Positions 8,899-18,230 of a DNA stretch of 51,233 nt are shown piece by piece. The first letter of the stretch is position 1. The number at the start of each line of letters is the position of its first letter. Source of the DNA: an uncultured Methylococcaceae bacterium (lineage in GTDB: Bacteria > Pseudomonadota > Gammaproteobacteria > Methylococcales > Methylomonadaceae). Both the position numbers and the translations under genes were made by a program. Where the stretch lies: assembly GCA_903917345.1 (NCBI GenBank), contig CAIXAE010000001.1:1-51233 (forward strand). The letters run 5' to 3'. The notes below the pieces were generated by a model. That model made no database searches. It was not told where the DNA came from and was given only the letters and a program-made list of their open reading frames with translations.

Positions 8899-9540
8899 AT
8901 GTCTTCTGTTGCTGTTATTGATTACGGAATGGGTAATTTGCATTCAATTGCAAAAGCGTTGCAACATGCAGCACCCGATGTTGATGTACAAATCTTATCC
9001 AATCCCGAACTTATTCTAAAAGCAGATAGAGTTGTCTTTCCTGGCGTGGGTGCCATGAGAGACTGTATGGTCGCTCTTGATCAATCTGGTTTAACTGACG
9101 TGATCAAGACATCAGCCAAAACAAAACCTTTTTTAGGGATTTGTTTAGGTATGCAAGCTTTACTCAGTGATAGTGAAGAAAACGGTACAACTCAGGCGCT
9201 TAATATCTTGCCGGGGCATGTCGTTCATTTTCCTGAGGCCTTAAAAGATGCCAACGGCAGCAGCCTTAAGATTCCCCACATGGGCTGGAATCAAGTGCAT
9301 TATTCTGCTCACCCGTTATGGGACAATATTCCACAAGATAGTCGTTTCTATTTTGTACACAGTTACTATGCGGTTCCTAATGACAAAGTATTAGTCGCTG
9401 CCACCACAGATTACCCAGATACCTTTGCTTGTGCCCTGTCTCAAGACAATGTATTTGCCGTACAATTTCATCCAGAAAAAAGTCAGACCGTTGGTTTACA
9501 ACTGCTCAATAACTTTTTGCATTGGAATGGCCAAGTTTAA
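8899..9540 (+). CDS. hisH: Imidazole glycerol phosphate synthase, glutaminase subunit
   Basis: Class I glutamine amidotransferase of 213 residues. The nucleophile Cys82 lies in GICLGMQ, and His191 and Glu193 in QFHPEKS complete the triad. It supplies ammonia through the HisF barrel for making imidazole-glycerol phosphate and AICAR. It is separated from hisF by hisA, the usual proteobacterial order. No obvious ribosome-binding site precedes the ATG. Confidence 0.96.
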   Translation: MSSVAVIDYGMGNLHSIAKALQHAAPDVDVQILSNPELILKADRVVFPGVGAMRDCMVALDQSGLTDVIKTSAKTKPFLGICLGMQALLSDSEENGTTQALNILPGHVVHFPEALKDANGSSLKIPHMGWNQVHYSAHPLWDNIPQDSRFYFVHSYYAVPNDKVLVAATTDYPDTFACALSQDNVFAVQFHPEKSQTVGLQLLNNFLHWNGQV

Positions 9541-9570
9541 TCTATACCCCCTTTTAAGGATTCAATTTCT

Positions 9571-10311
9571 ATGTTGTTAATACCCGCTATCGATTTAAAA
9601 GAAGGAAAATGTGTACGCTTACGTCAAGGACGTATGGACGATGACACAGTCTTCTCTGATGATCCTGTAGCTGTTGCTGGTCGCTGGGTTGCGGCTGGTG
9701 CTAAAAGAATTCATTTAGTTGATTTAGACGGTGCTTTTGCTGGCAAACCCGTTAATGCCGATGTTATACATGCCATTGTAGAAGCCTATCCCAACGTACC
9801 GGTACAAATTGGCGGCGGCATTCGTGATGAAGAGACCATTCAAGCTTATTTAAATGCCGGTGTTGAATATGTCATTATCGGCACTAAAGCGGTTAATGAA
9901 CCTCATTTTGTTAGAGATATGGCTCTTGAATATCCACGTCGTATTATCGTCGGCTTAGATGCTAAAGATGGCAAAGTGGCTATTGATGGCTGGTCAAAAT
10001 TATCTAAACATGATGTTATCGATTTAGCCCAACACTTTGAAGCGGATGGCGTAGAAGCGATTATTTATACCGACATCTCTAGAGATGGCATGATGCAAGG
10101 CGTTAATGTCGAAGCGACAGCACGCTTAGCCCGCGCTATTAAAATTCCTGTGATTGCTTCGGGTGGTATTACTAACATTGAAGATATTAGAGCCTTAGGC
10201 GCTGTCGCTCATGAAGGTATTATGGGCGCTATTACGGGCCGCGCTATTTATGAAGGTACCTTAGACTTTGCTGAAGCAGAAAAATTAGCTGAATCATTTA
10301 CTACCTTATGA
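9571..10311 (+). CDS. hisA: ProFAR isomerase (HisA)
   Basis: TIM-barrel isomerase of 246 residues ([17 protein letters not shown]), converting ProFAR to PRFAR. The catalytic Asp of AIDLK, the half-barrel phosphate loops QIGGGIR and IASGGIT, and YTDISRDGM with the second catalytic Asp are present. AAGGA lies 10 bases before the ATG. It overlaps hisF by 4 bp (ATGA). Confidence 0.97.
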   Translation: MLLIPAIDLKEGKCVRLRQGRMDDDTVFSDDPVAVAGRWVAAGAKRIHLVDLDGAFAGKPVNADVIHAIVEAYPNVPVQIGGGIRDEETIQAYLNAGVEYVIIGTKAVNEPHFVRDMALEYPRRIIVGLDAKDGKVAIDGWSKLSKHDVIDLAQHFEADGVEAIIYTDISRDGMMQGVNVEATARLARAIKIPVIASGGITNIEDIRALGAVAHEGIMGAITGRAIYEGTLDFAEAEKLAESFTTL

Positions 10312-11081
10312 GCTTAGCCAAACGCATTATTCCTTGCTTAGATGTCGCCAATGGCCGCGTTGTTAAAGGCGTGCAATTTGTAGACATTCGCGATGCAGGT
10401 GACCCTGTAGAAGTCGCAAGACGCTATGATCGCGAAGGCGCAGATGAAATTACGTTTTTAGATATTACCGCTACCCATGACAACCGCGACACCATGGTGC
10501 ATGTGGTTGAGCAAGTCGCGAGTGAAGTATTTATCCCGTTAACAGTGGGTGGGGGCATTAAAACCCTAGAAGATATTAGACGCATGCTAAATGCTGGTGC
10601 TGATAAAGTAGGCATTAATAGTGCCGCCGTCTTTAACCCTGAGTTTGTAAGAGAAGCCGCTCAACGCTTTGGCTCACAATGTATCGTAGTCGCGATTGAT
10701 GCAAAAAAAGTCAGCCAGCCCGGTGAAGGTGATCGTTGGGAAATATTTACCCATGGCGGTCGTAAAGCCACTGGCATCGACGCCATTGAATGGGCTAAAA
10801 AGATGGTTGATTACGGTGCAGGGGAAATCCTGTTGACCAGTATGGACCGAGACGGCACTCGAGAAGGTTTTGACTTACCTTTAACGCGCACCATCAGTGA
10901 AAGTGTCAGCGTCCCAGTCATTGCTTCAGGTGGCGTAGGCAATTTAGACCACTTAGCAGAAGGCGTCATTCAAGGCAAAGCCGATGCGGTATTGGCGGCC
11001 AGCATCTTTCACTTTGCTGAGTACTCTATTCAAGAAGCCAAAGAACACATGGCATCACGCGGCATAGAAATGCGTTTATGA
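10308..11081 (+). CDS. hisF: Imidazole glycerol phosphate synthase, cyclase subunit
   Basis: TIM barrel of 257 residues that partners HisH. It carries the catalytic Asp of [15 protein letters not shown] and Asp in [10 protein letters not shown], plus the phosphate-binding VGGGIKT and IASGGVG loops. It overlaps hisA upstream and hisI downstream by 4 bp each, so it is translationally coupled. Full length, no anomalies. Confidence 0.97.
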   Translation: MSLAKRIIPCLDVANGRVVKGVQFVDIRDAGDPVEVARRYDREGADEITFLDITATHDNRDTMVHVVEQVASEVFIPLTVGGGIKTLEDIRRMLNAGADKVGINSAAVFNPEFVREAAQRFGSQCIVVAIDAKKVSQPGEGDRWEIFTHGGRKATGIDAIEWAKKMVDYGAGEILLTSMDRDGTREGFDLPLTRTISESVSVPVIASGGVGNLDHLAEGVIQGKADAVLAASIFHFAEYSIQEAKEHMASRGIEMRL

Positions 11082-11473
11082 GCGATAGCTGGCTAGATGA
11101 AATTAAATGGACAGAAGAAGGTCTCTGTCCTGCCATTGCCCAGCAAGCAGAAAGCGGTAAAATCCTTATGTTTGCCTGGATGAATCGTGAATCTTTAGCC
11201 CTAACGGCAGAAGAAGGTTATGCGGTTTATTGGTCTAGATCTCGTCATCGCTTATGGCGTAAAGGCGAAGAGTCTGGACATCGGCAAAAAGTGATTGATA
11301 TCTATATTGATTGTGATGAAGACGTTATCATAATGAAAATAGAGCAAGAAGGTGGGATCGCCTGCCATACTGGACGCGAAAGCTGTTTTTATCGACGTTT
11401 AGTTGATAAACAATGGCAAGTCACAGAGCCTGTTTTAAAAGACCCTCACCACATATATAAAAAACATGAGTAA
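11078..11473 (+). CDS. hisI: Phosphoribosyl-AMP cyclohydrolase
   Basis: Stand-alone HisI domain of 131 residues that opens the adenine ring of PR-AMP. Zn/Mg ligand motifs are seen in YIDCDEDVI and [13 protein letters not shown], and the substrate motif in [10 protein letters not shown]. HisE is a separate gene overlapping by 8 bp, unlike the HisIE fusion of enterobacteria. Confidence 0.96.
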   Translation: MSDSWLDEIKWTEEGLCPAIAQQAESGKILMFAWMNRESLALTAEEGYAVYWSRSRHRLWRKGEESGHRQKVIDIYIDCDEDVIIMKIEQEGGIACHTGRESCFYRRLVDKQWQVTEPVLKDPHHIYKKHE

Positions 11474-11786
11474 TGTACTACAACAATTAGCAGAAATTCT
11501 GGAGCAACGTAAACTAGAATCTGCTGATAAATCTTATGTAGCCAGCCTTTATGCTAAAGGCACCAATGCTATTTTAAAGAAGATTGGTGAAGAAGCCGCA
11601 GAGACTATCATTGCTGCAAAAGATGGCGACAAACAACAAATTATTTATGAAACTGCAGACCTATGGTTCCACTGCATGGTGTTACTAGCAGAACAAAATT
11701 TAAGTCCTGATGATGTTTTAAATGAACTACAACGTCGATTTGGTTTATCAGGTCTGGATGAAAAAGCGCAACGCACTCAAAAATAA
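11466..11786 (+). CDS. hisE: Phosphoribosyl-ATP pyrophosphatase
   Basis: All-alpha MazG-like pyrophosphatase of 106 residues that makes PR-AMP from PR-ATP. The metal-binding [15 protein letters not shown] helix and the [11 protein letters not shown] helix are intact. It overlaps hisI by 8 bp, and tatA follows after 12 bp, so histidine and Tat genes are likely co-transcribed, as in many gammaproteobacteria. Confidence 0.95.
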   Translation: MSNVLQQLAEILEQRKLESADKSYVASLYAKGTNAILKKIGEEAAETIIAAKDGDKQQIIYETADLWFHCMVLLAEQNLSPDDVLNELQRRFGLSGLDEKAQRTQK

Positions 11787-11798
11787 CGGGAGTAAACA

Positions 11799-12014
11799 AT
11801 GGGCATTGGCATCAAAGAATTATTAGTTATTTTAGTCATTGTTATCGTAGTGTTTGGTACTAAAAAACTACGTAATATTGGAACAGACCTAGGTGGGGCT
11901 ATTAAAAACTTTCGATCAGCCGTAAAAGAAGGCGAAGCGGATGGCAAACCCGATGAAAAAGAAGCAGACACTTTAGAAGGTGAAGTGACCTCTAAAACCA
12001 ACGAAAAAGACTAA
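11799..12014 (+). CDS. tatA: Sec-independent translocase subunit TatA
   Basis: 71 residues: one N-terminal membrane helix (residues 5-20), the [10 protein letters not shown] hinge, an amphipathic helix and an acidic C-terminal tail. It forms the pore-like oligomer of the twin-arginine pathway that exports folded cofactor proteins. CGGGAG precedes the ATG. First of tatABC. Confidence 0.95.
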   Translation: MGIGIKELLVILVIVIVVFGTKKLRNIGTDLGGAIKNFRSAVKEGEADGKPDEKEADTLEGEVTSKTNEKD

Positions 12015-12015
12015 G

Positions 12016-12309
12016 ATGTTTGACATAGGGTTTTCTGAATTAGTCATGATAGGCCTAGTCAGTTTAATAGTGATTGGGCCAGAACGCTTACCGAAAGTAG
12101 CCCGCATTGTCGGCTTCTGGCTCGGAAAATCTCGAGCCATGATCGCCAATGTCAAATCAGAAATACAATACGAATTACACCAAGAAGAGCTTCGCCAACT
12201 GTTAAACGACCAAGTTAACTTAACAGAACTCAATTCAACCTTAGAAGAAACCATAGATTCTCTGGAAGAAACTCAAAAAGATCTCAAACACTTAGATGAA
12301 CACAAATAA
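12016..12309 (+). CDS. tatB: Tat translocase subunit TatB
   Basis: 97 residues starting MFDIGFSELVMIGLVSLIVIG, with the TatB hallmark Glu in the membrane helix and the GPERLPKVAR hinge. A long acidic amphipathic or coiled region follows. TatB binds twin-arginine signal peptides with TatC. One base separates it from tatA, and it overlaps tatC. Confidence 0.95.
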   Translation: MFDIGFSELVMIGLVSLIVIGPERLPKVARIVGFWLGKSRAMIANVKSEIQYELHQEELRQLLNDQVNLTELNSTLEETIDSLEETQKDLKHLDEHK

Positions 12310-13075
12310 AATGGAAGAGGCGGCACTTCCTTTCATGAGTCATTTAATAGAACTACGTACACGACTGTTAAAGATCGTAGTATTTGTAATAGCCGTCTTT
12401 CTTGCACTCTCAGCTTACGCTAATGAAATCTACAGCTTTTTAGCGGGCCCCTTAATGAAGCATATGCCTCAAAATAGCACCATGATTGCTATTGATGTGG
12501 CCTCGCCTTTTTTCACACCGTTCAAATTAGCCCTCGTAGTCGCCGTTTTTATTTCTGTACCCGTCATACTGTATCAATTTTGGGCTTTCGTGGCTCCTGG
12601 GCTTTATAAACGGGAAAGACGCATGGTATTTCCTTTACTCATTGCCAGCACCTTTCTATTTTATTTAGGCGTCGTCTTTGCCTACTTTGTTGTGTTTCCC
12701 TTAATCTTTGGCTTTTTAACGGCAGCGGCTCCCACTGGGGTGGCCATAATGACCGACATTACCAAGTATTTGGATTTTGTCTTAACGCTGTTCTTTGCTT
12801 TTGGAATTTGCTTCGAAGTACCGATATTTACGATCGTAATGGTGTGGACAGGCTTGATAACGCCAGAAAGCCTCGCTGAAAAACGGCCTTATGTGATTGT
12901 AGGTGCTTTTGTGATTGGGGCTTTTTTAACGCCACCCGATGCTATTTCTCAAACTTTATTAGCCGTACCCATGTGGATGCTATTCGAGATAGGCTTATTA
13001 TTTTCTAAACTATTTGTTAGAAAACCTGATGATGACAAGGATCAAGACAATCTTCCCGTCGTTATCGATGAATAA
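12296..13075 (+). CDS. tatC: Tat translocase subunit TatC
   Basis: Six-helix inner-membrane receptor of 259 residues. The N-terminal cytoplasmic motif PFMSHLIELRTRLLK and the LYKRERR loop with the family's conserved acidic/basic pattern are present. The first ATG overlaps tatB by 14 bp; an alternative ATG at 12311 gives MEEAALPFMSHL and is equally reasonable. An acidic C-terminal tail follows the last helix. Confidence 0.95.
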   Translation: MNTNKMEEAALPFMSHLIELRTRLLKIVVFVIAVFLALSAYANEIYSFLAGPLMKHMPQNSTMIAIDVASPFFTPFKLALVVAVFISVPVILYQFWAFVAPGLYKRERRMVFPLLIASTFLFYLGVVFAYFVVFPLIFGFLTAAAPTGVAIMTDITKYLDFVLTLFFAFGICFEVPIFTIVMVWTGLITPESLAEKRPYVIVGAFVIGAFLTPPDAISQTLLAVPMWMLFEIGLLFSKLFVRKPDDDKDQDNLPVVIDE

Positions 13076-13083
13076 TGCCGACA

Positions 13084-13132
13084 GACTCAAACTATAAATA
13101 GTTAGCACTTATAACCATTTATAGTTTGAGTC
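13084..13132. terminator. Long perfect hairpin between convergent genes
   Basis: 16-bp perfect arms, GACTCAAACTATAAAT at 13084-13099 and its complement at 13117-13132, with an inner GTTA/TAAC pair. It lies just after tatC and before the converging DUF336 gene. There is no long T-run, so termination in either direction is probable but not of classic form. Confidence 0.55.
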
Positions 13133-13155
13133 AATAAACGGGATTACTCGCTTTC

Positions 13156-13584
13156 TTAAACTACCGCAAAGAAACCCACGGCTTCAATACCAGCAATAGC
13201 ACAACGCTCATCTTGATCAGACACATCGCCACTGATACCCACCGCACCTAAAAGATTATTTTCTGAATCTCTAATTAATACGCCACCCGGTACAGGCATT
13301 ATTTTGCCACCCGCCACATCAATTAAAGCATTCATAAAATCAGGACGCTGAGCAGCTACGCCAGCCAAACTTCTTGATGACACACCCATATTAACGGCGC
13401 CCCATGCTTTCGCAGTCGCGATTTGTTGCCTGATCATACTGGCACCATCTTCTCTTTGCATCGCCTTAATATGTCCAGCCGTGTCTAAAACCACGACCGT
13501 AAGCGGCGATAAATTTAACTCTCTAGCAATGTGAACAGCGGTATTTATAATAAGATTAGCTTGTTTTAATGTTAATACTGTCAT
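13156..13584 (-). CDS. GlcG/HbpS-family (DUF336) protein
   Basis: 142 residues from the ATG at 13584, supported by GAGAG upstream. The fold family includes HbpS and GlcG, small oligomeric haem- or cofactor-binding proteins. Family features are the LTLKQANLIINTAV start, VVVLDTAGH, and the glycine-rich PVPGGVLIRDSENNLLGAVGISG segment. It has no signal peptide. It lies 13 bp downstream of the tesA-like gene on the same strand, so it is probably co-transcribed. The actual ligand is unknown. Confidence 0.85.
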   Translation of the reverse strand: MTVLTLKQANLIINTAVHIARELNLSPLTVVVLDTAGHIKAMQREDGASMIRQQIATAKAWGAVNMGVSSRSLAGVAAQRPDFMNALIDVAGGKIMPVPGGVLIRDSENNLLGAVGISGDVSDQDERCAIAGIEAVGFFAVV

Positions 13585-13597
13585 CAGTAACTCTCGT

Positions 13598-14206
13598 TTA
13601 TTTAAGTAGAGGGAAAAGATAAGGCTCAATTTTGTCGGCAAGAATAGATTGTGCTTTTGCGTTAGGATGTAACCCGTCAAGTTGCATTAAATCTTTATTC
13701 AGTGCTACATCTTCAAGGATAAAAGGGACTAGCGGGATGCTTAATTCTTTAGACAATTGCGGGTAAACAGCATAAAACTGCTCAATATAACGTTTGCCGT
13801 AATTAGGTGGAATTTTCATGCCCAACAGCATCACTTTAGCTCCAGATTTTTGACTAATACGTATCATTTCAGCCAGATTGTTTTTCATCTGTATCAGAGA
13901 AAGACCCCTTAAACCATCATTAGCACCTAACTGCACCAATACGATACTCGGTTTATGAGTTGATAATAAGGCATTAACACGAGATAACCCGCCTGCACTT
14001 GTTTCTCCACTAATACTGGCATTTATAATACTATAATGCCGCTTGGATTCAATAAGCTTTTTCTGCAATAAAGACACCCAACCTTGATCAAGTTCTAGAC
14101 CATAGCCAGCGCTAATACTATCACCTAACACCAAAATGGGTGGCGACTGAGCTAAAGCTAAGCCTGGCAAGCATAACGTAGCGATCATCAATAGACACTT
14201 AAACAT
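13598..14206 (-). CDS. tesA: TesA-like periplasmic SGNH esterase/thioesterase I
   Basis: 202 residues with a signal peptide (residues 1-19, ending ALA). SGNH hydrolase blocks are seen: LVLGDSISAGYG (nucleophile Ser30), the oxyanion Gly in ISGETSAGG, GANDGLRG, and DGLHPN with Asp177 and His180. Family members hydrolyse acyl-CoA, lysophospholipid and aryl esters in the periplasm. The start at 14206 overlaps the ATG of the divergent ABC gene within the tetramer CATG. Longer in-frame extensions read antisense to that ATPase and were rejected. The tesA/ybbA neighbourhood is conserved in gammaproteobacteria. Confidence 0.93.
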   Translation of the reverse strand: MFKCLLMIATLCLPGLALAQSPPILVLGDSISAGYGLELDQGWVSLLQKKLIESKRHYSIINASISGETSAGGLSRVNALLSTHKPSIVLVQLGANDGLRGLSLIQMKNNLAEMIRISQKSGAKVMLLGMKIPPNYGKRYIEQFYAVYPQLSKELSIPLVPFILEDVALNKDLMQLDGLHPNAKAQSILADKIEPYLFPLLK

Positions 14207-14897
14207 GACACCCACACAAATTAAATCGCATTCACATCCGATAATAGTAGCAGAAAACCTAGCAAAAACAGTCCTAACTGCCGAAGGAACACTGCATATC
14301 TTGTCATCGATAGACTTGATAATCAACTCAGGGGAAAGTATTGCCATTATCGGAGAGTCGGGCTCCGGCAAATCAACACTCATAGGTTTATTAGCTGGAC
14401 TCGATACGTCCACAAGTGGAAGTATTTCCCTCAATGGTCTAGATATCACACAGATGAATGAAGATGGTCGAGCCGCCATACGTAATGAATTGATTGGTTT
14501 CGTCTTTCAATCGTTTCAATTATTACAAGGCTTAACCGCTTTAGAAAATGTCATGCTCCCTTTGGAGTTAAGAGGCGATAAAAAAGCTAAAGCCATTGCC
14601 AGCCGGTTATTAGAACGCGTGGGATTAGCCCACCGCTTATCACATACCCCCAAACAACTCTCGGGCGGTGAACAACAACGTGTGGCATTAGCCAGAGCCT
14701 TTGCAACCCAACCTAAAATCTTATTTGCTGATGAGCCCACCGGAAATTTAGACAGCAAAACCGGCGCATCCATTATCGATTTACTGTTTGAATTAAACTC
14801 AGAAAATCAAACCACCTTAATTTTAGTCACTCACGATGCCCATCTAGCGGCCCGCTGTGAGCGCACTATTAAAATTGAAGCAGGCCAGCAAGTATGA
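14205..14897 (+). CDS. ybbA: YbbA-type ABC transporter ATP-binding protein
   Basis: 230-residue ATPase of the MacB/LolD-like family with Walker A GESGSGKST, signature LSGGEQQRVALARA, Walker B ILFADEPTGNLD and the switch His in VTHD. It pairs with the FtsX-like permease that follows with a 4-bp overlap. It likely drives envelope lipid or ester-related export; the substrate is not established. No other ATG, GTG or TTG lies between 14205 and the domain start, so the overlap with the tesA start appears real. Confidence 0.93.
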   Translation: MTPTQIKSHSHPIIVAENLAKTVLTAEGTLHILSSIDLIINSGESIAIIGESGSGKSTLIGLLAGLDTSTSGSISLNGLDITQMNEDGRAAIRNELIGFVFQSFQLLQGLTALENVMLPLELRGDKKAKAIASRLLERVGLAHRLSHTPKQLSGGEQQRVALARAFATQPKILFADEPTGNLDSKTGASIIDLLFELNSENQTTLILVTHDAHLAARCERTIKIEAGQQV

Positions 14898-17383
14898 ATC
14901 TGAGTCGATTTAATTTGGCTTTACGCTTGTTGTGGCGTGATAGTCGCTCAGGCGAATTAACCATACTCATCATAGCCTTGTTAATTGCCGTGACGAGCTC
15001 GACCGCGATCTCTTTGTTTTCTGATCGCTTACAGCGCACCATGACCTTGCAAGCTGCTGAGTTTTTAGCCGCCGACTTAGTCATTGCTTGCCCCACCCCC
15101 ATTCCAACTGACTGGCAATCTCGCGCGAAACAACTTAACTTAACACTCGCTCAAACCGTTGAGTTCCCCAGTGTATTAATTGAACATGATGAACTGCTAT
15201 TAGCGGGTGTAAAAGCCGTCAGTAGTTCTTATCCTTTACGTGGCCTATTAAAAACAACAGGCGCAGATTACAACTCAGAAACCATCACGCATGCAGGCCC
15301 CGAAGCGGGCAGGGTATGGGTAGAAAAACGTATTCTGTCTGCGCTTAAACTCAATATAGGCGATTCCTTAACTGTTGGGGAAAAGCCGCTGACTATCAGC
15401 AACATTATTACTTATGAACCTGATAAAAAAGGTGATCTGTATAGTTTCTCACCTCGCGTCATGATGAATGACGCAGACTTAACAGCCACCGGCATTATTC
15501 AACCAGGCAGTCATGTGCATTATTTCTTTCAGTTTAGCGGTGATCAAGAAGCGATCGTTAATTTTAAACAATGGCTACAACCGCAATTAACACCCTCTCA
15601 AAAAATCATGGATATTCATGAAGATCGTCCTGAATTAGGTACCGCCTTAATTCGAGCAGAGCGGTATTTAGGGCTATCGAGTATTCTGGTTATTTTAATT
15701 TCAGGTGTCGCCATCGCTATGGCCACAGGACGCTATACCCAACGGCATTTTAATGCCACCGCCTTATTACGCTGTTTAGGCTGTCAACAGAGGGAAATAC
15801 TTTGGTTATATTGCAGTCAGTTTCTTATCTTAGGCTTATTAACTAGCGCGATAGGCTGCTTACTGGGTTGGTTTGCACAACGGGGTTTATTTAAGTTACT
15901 AAAAGACCTATTGCCACAACAAATCGCAAACCCCAATTTATCGGCCCTAGGGTTTGGCTTTAGTATCGGCATTATTGTCTTACTCGCCTTTGCGCTCCCG
16001 CCCATTTTACGATTAAAAAACGTCGCACCTTTACGCGTTTTAAGACAAGATCTAGAGCCACTACCGATCAGCGCATGGTTCGTTTACAGCCTATCTATCA
16101 CTATTATCGGCTTATTAATTTGGCGCTATACCACTGATGTAAAAATGACGGCCACCGTCTTAGGCACAGGCTTAATCACTTTACTAGTACTCAGTGTACT
16201 GATTTATGGTTTATTAAACCTAATAGCCTCTCTAGTCCCTAAAATGTCTTTAACTTGGCGGTTTGGCCTACAAGGCTTAATCAGAAACCGACAGGCGACA
16301 ATCAGCCAAATCTTAGCCTTTAGTTTAACCTTAGCCGCCATGCTACTGAGCTTTACCGTGCGAACTGATTTAATCAATAATTGGCAACAACAGTTACCTG
16401 AAAATGCACCCAACCACTTTGCACTCAATATCTTTCCCGAACAACAGTTAGCCTTTAAAGCAGACTTACAACAAGACGCGATACAAGGCAGTCAATTTTA
16501 TCCGGTGGTGAGAGGCCGATTAACGAAAATTAACCACACACCCGTGCAAAAATTTGTCAGTAAAGATTCTCAAGGTGACAATGCAACCCATAGAGAACTT
16601 AGCTTAACGTGGACCAAAGAGTTACCCGAAGACAATAAATTAGTCGCAGGACAGTGGTGGACTCCCACACAGACAGTCAGTGTCTCTGTAGAACAAAAAT
16701 TAGCGGATAATTTAAAGATAAACTTAGGTGATCTACTCACCTTTTCGATTGATAATCAATTAGTCTATGCGACCGTCACCAGTCTTCGGGCATTAAAATG
16801 GGACACCATGAAGCCTAATTTTTACATGGTATTTTCACCCGGTAGTTTAGATGCGTTTCCGAGCACCTATATCACCAGTTTTTATTTGCCAGAAGCTAAA
16901 AAAGACCTGTTAAATACATTAGTTAAAAAGTACCCCAGCACGACGGTTTTAGAGGTTGATTTGATTCTAAAACAATTTAAAACCCTGCTAAAACAACTCA
17001 CGCAAGCCATCAATTATTTACTCTATTTTGCCTTAATGGCCGGATTTACCGTCTTATTTGCCGCTGTTTATGCGACCTTAGATAATCGTATTTACGAAGG
17101 GACACTCATGCGCACCTTTGGGGCAAACCGAAAGTTCTTAAGAAAAACTCAATGGATAGAATTTGGTGTGTTGGGATTAATATCAGGGTTTTTAGCGGTG
17201 ATAATAGCAGAGGCTATCCTATACGCCTTGTACACCCGAGTGATGGCTATAGAATATCAGCCCAACCTAACACTAAGCTTGATAGTACCTGTCATCAGTG
17301 CACTATTTGTTAGTTTAGTCGGACTCTTAGGCGTTAAACAAGTGCTTAATAGGCCACCTATACACGTGTTAAGAGGGCTATAA
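14894..17383 (+). CDS. ybbP: YbbP-type FtsX-family ABC permease
   Basis: 829 residues with about ten transmembrane helices: one near the N-terminus, a four-helix group around 250-450, a second domain from about 475, and a final trio after 700. Two FtsX/MacB-like permease halves and large periplasmic loops match YbbP. It is coupled to ybbA by a 4-bp overlap. Full length. A bidirectional terminator follows at 17411-17447. Confidence 0.92.
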   Translation: MNLSRFNLALRLLWRDSRSGELTILIIALLIAVTSSTAISLFSDRLQRTMTLQAAEFLAADLVIACPTPIPTDWQSRAKQLNLTLAQTVEFPSVLIEHDELLLAGVKAVSSSYPLRGLLKTTGADYNSETITHAGPEAGRVWVEKRILSALKLNIGDSLTVGEKPLTISNIITYEPDKKGDLYSFSPRVMMNDADLTATGIIQPGSHVHYFFQFSGDQEAIVNFKQWLQPQLTPSQKIMDIHEDRPELGTALIRAERYLGLSSILVILISGVAIAMATGRYTQRHFNATALLRCLGCQQREILWLYCSQFLILGLLTSAIGCLLGWFAQRGLFKLLKDLLPQQIANPNLSALGFGFSIGIIVLLAFALPPILRLKNVAPLRVLRQDLEPLPISAWFVYSLSITIIGLLIWRYTTDVKMTATVLGTGLITLLVLSVLIYGLLNLIASLVPKMSLTWRFGLQGLIRNRQATISQILAFSLTLAAMLLSFTVRTDLINNWQQQLPENAPNHFALNIFPEQQLAFKADLQQDAIQGSQFYPVVRGRLTKINHTPVQKFVSKDSQGDNATHRELSLTWTKELPEDNKLVAGQWWTPTQTVSVSVEQKLADNLKINLGDLLTFSIDNQLVYATVTSLRALKWDTMKPNFYMVFSPGSLDAFPSTYITSFYLPEAKKDLLNTLVKKYPSTTVLEVDLILKQFKTLLKQLTQAINYLLYFALMAGFTVLFAAVYATLDNRIYEGTLMRTFGANRKFLRKTQWIEFGVLGLISGFLAVIIAEAILYALYTRVMAIEYQPNLTLSLIVPVISALFVSLVGLLGVKQVLNRPPIHVLRGL

Positions 17384-17410
17384 AATATAGTTGAAAAAGA
17401 AAAATGATTT

Positions 17411-17447
17411 AAAAAAACAGGTACGTTAATCATGTACCTGTTTTAAT
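17411..17447. terminator. Bidirectional Rho-independent terminator
   Basis: AAAACAGGTAC (17414-17424) pairs with GTACCTGTTTT (17434-17444). It is flanked by an A-run on the left and T-run on the right, so it serves both ybbP (plus) and the coiled-coil gene (minus). Confidence 0.85.
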
Positions 17448-17468
17448 TTGAATAAATCTAAAGCTTGA

Positions 17469-18230
17469 TTATTTTTCAGAAGACTCTTCTTCAGATTTGT
17501 TTGGCTTTACTTCAGTACTTGGATTTCTTATTAATTTATGGCGGTAGAAAATTCCTGCCGCAATTATCAAAACCAAAATTATTAAGAAAAGCACGGTGAG
17601 AAACTTATATAAACCTTCACTACCTATATCAGAAAAATAATTACCAACCCCTTTTGATACTGATCTAGTGGCATCGGCTTCTGATTGAACAACATCAATA
17701 TCAGTAGCTTCTCTTTTTCTAGCAAGACTTGTTTCTTCTTCGACAGTTTTTATTCTATCTTTTGCAATTGCCGCTTCTAAATCAGCCTTAGCTTTAAGCC
17801 TCTGAGTTTCGAGCTCTATTTGTTGAATTTTTAACTCAGACTGTTGTTTAATAAATTCTCTCTCTTCATCTTCTTGACGTTGAGCCCGTTCTTTATCCTT
17901 TTCCCTTTCTTCATTCTCTGCTTTTACCCTAGCCTCAGCCTTATCAGCTGCAATTTTAGCATTCGCTGCAGCAACTCTATTTGCCTCAGATCTTTCTTGA
18001 GCTAGTTGCTTCTCTCTCTGATCCGCTTTAAGTTGGGCCGCTTTGAGTTCGGCATTTTTAACTTCTTGTTGCTGACGAGCATAATCAGCTTGAACTCTAG
18101 CGTAATCTTGTGCAGCAGCATCATTTTTTTCTTGTACTGATTCCAATGTTTTCATTTGATCACTTAATTGATCAGCGTTAGCATTAGAATAAAAAAAAGA
18201 AAGTAGTAATATAAAAATTAATTTATTCAT
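17469..18230 (-). CDS. Secreted coiled-coil protein with C-terminal membrane anchor
   Basis: 253 residues. A signal peptide (residues 1-19, NANA end) is followed by an almost uninterrupted charged coiled coil rich in Ala, Glu, Lys and Arg (about 20-190). A single transmembrane helix comes near 208-228 (FLTVLFLIILVLIIAAGIFY), then a basic/acidic tail. The likely topology is a periplasmic rod attached to the inner membrane. Its ATG abuts the stop of the SlyB-like lipoprotein with no gap (TAAATG), so the two are translationally coupled. No specific family recognised. Confidence 0.75.
   Translation of the reverse strand: MNKLIFILLLSFFYSNANADQLSDQMKTLESVQEKNDAAAQDYARVQADYARQQQEVKNAELKAAQLKADQREKQLAQERSEANRVAAANAKIAADKAEARVKAENEEREKDKERAQRQEDEEREFIKQQSELKIQQIELETQRLKAKADLEAAIAKDRIKTVEEETSLARKREATDIDVVQSEADATRSVSKGVGNYFSDIGSEGLYKFLTVLFLIILVLIIAAGIFYRHKLIRNPSTEVKPNKSEEESSEK

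Noticed and set aside
14207-14479. N-terminal extension of the tesA-like gene into the ABC ATPase
   Set aside because: The added 91 residues read antisense to Walker A and would precede a standard signal peptide.
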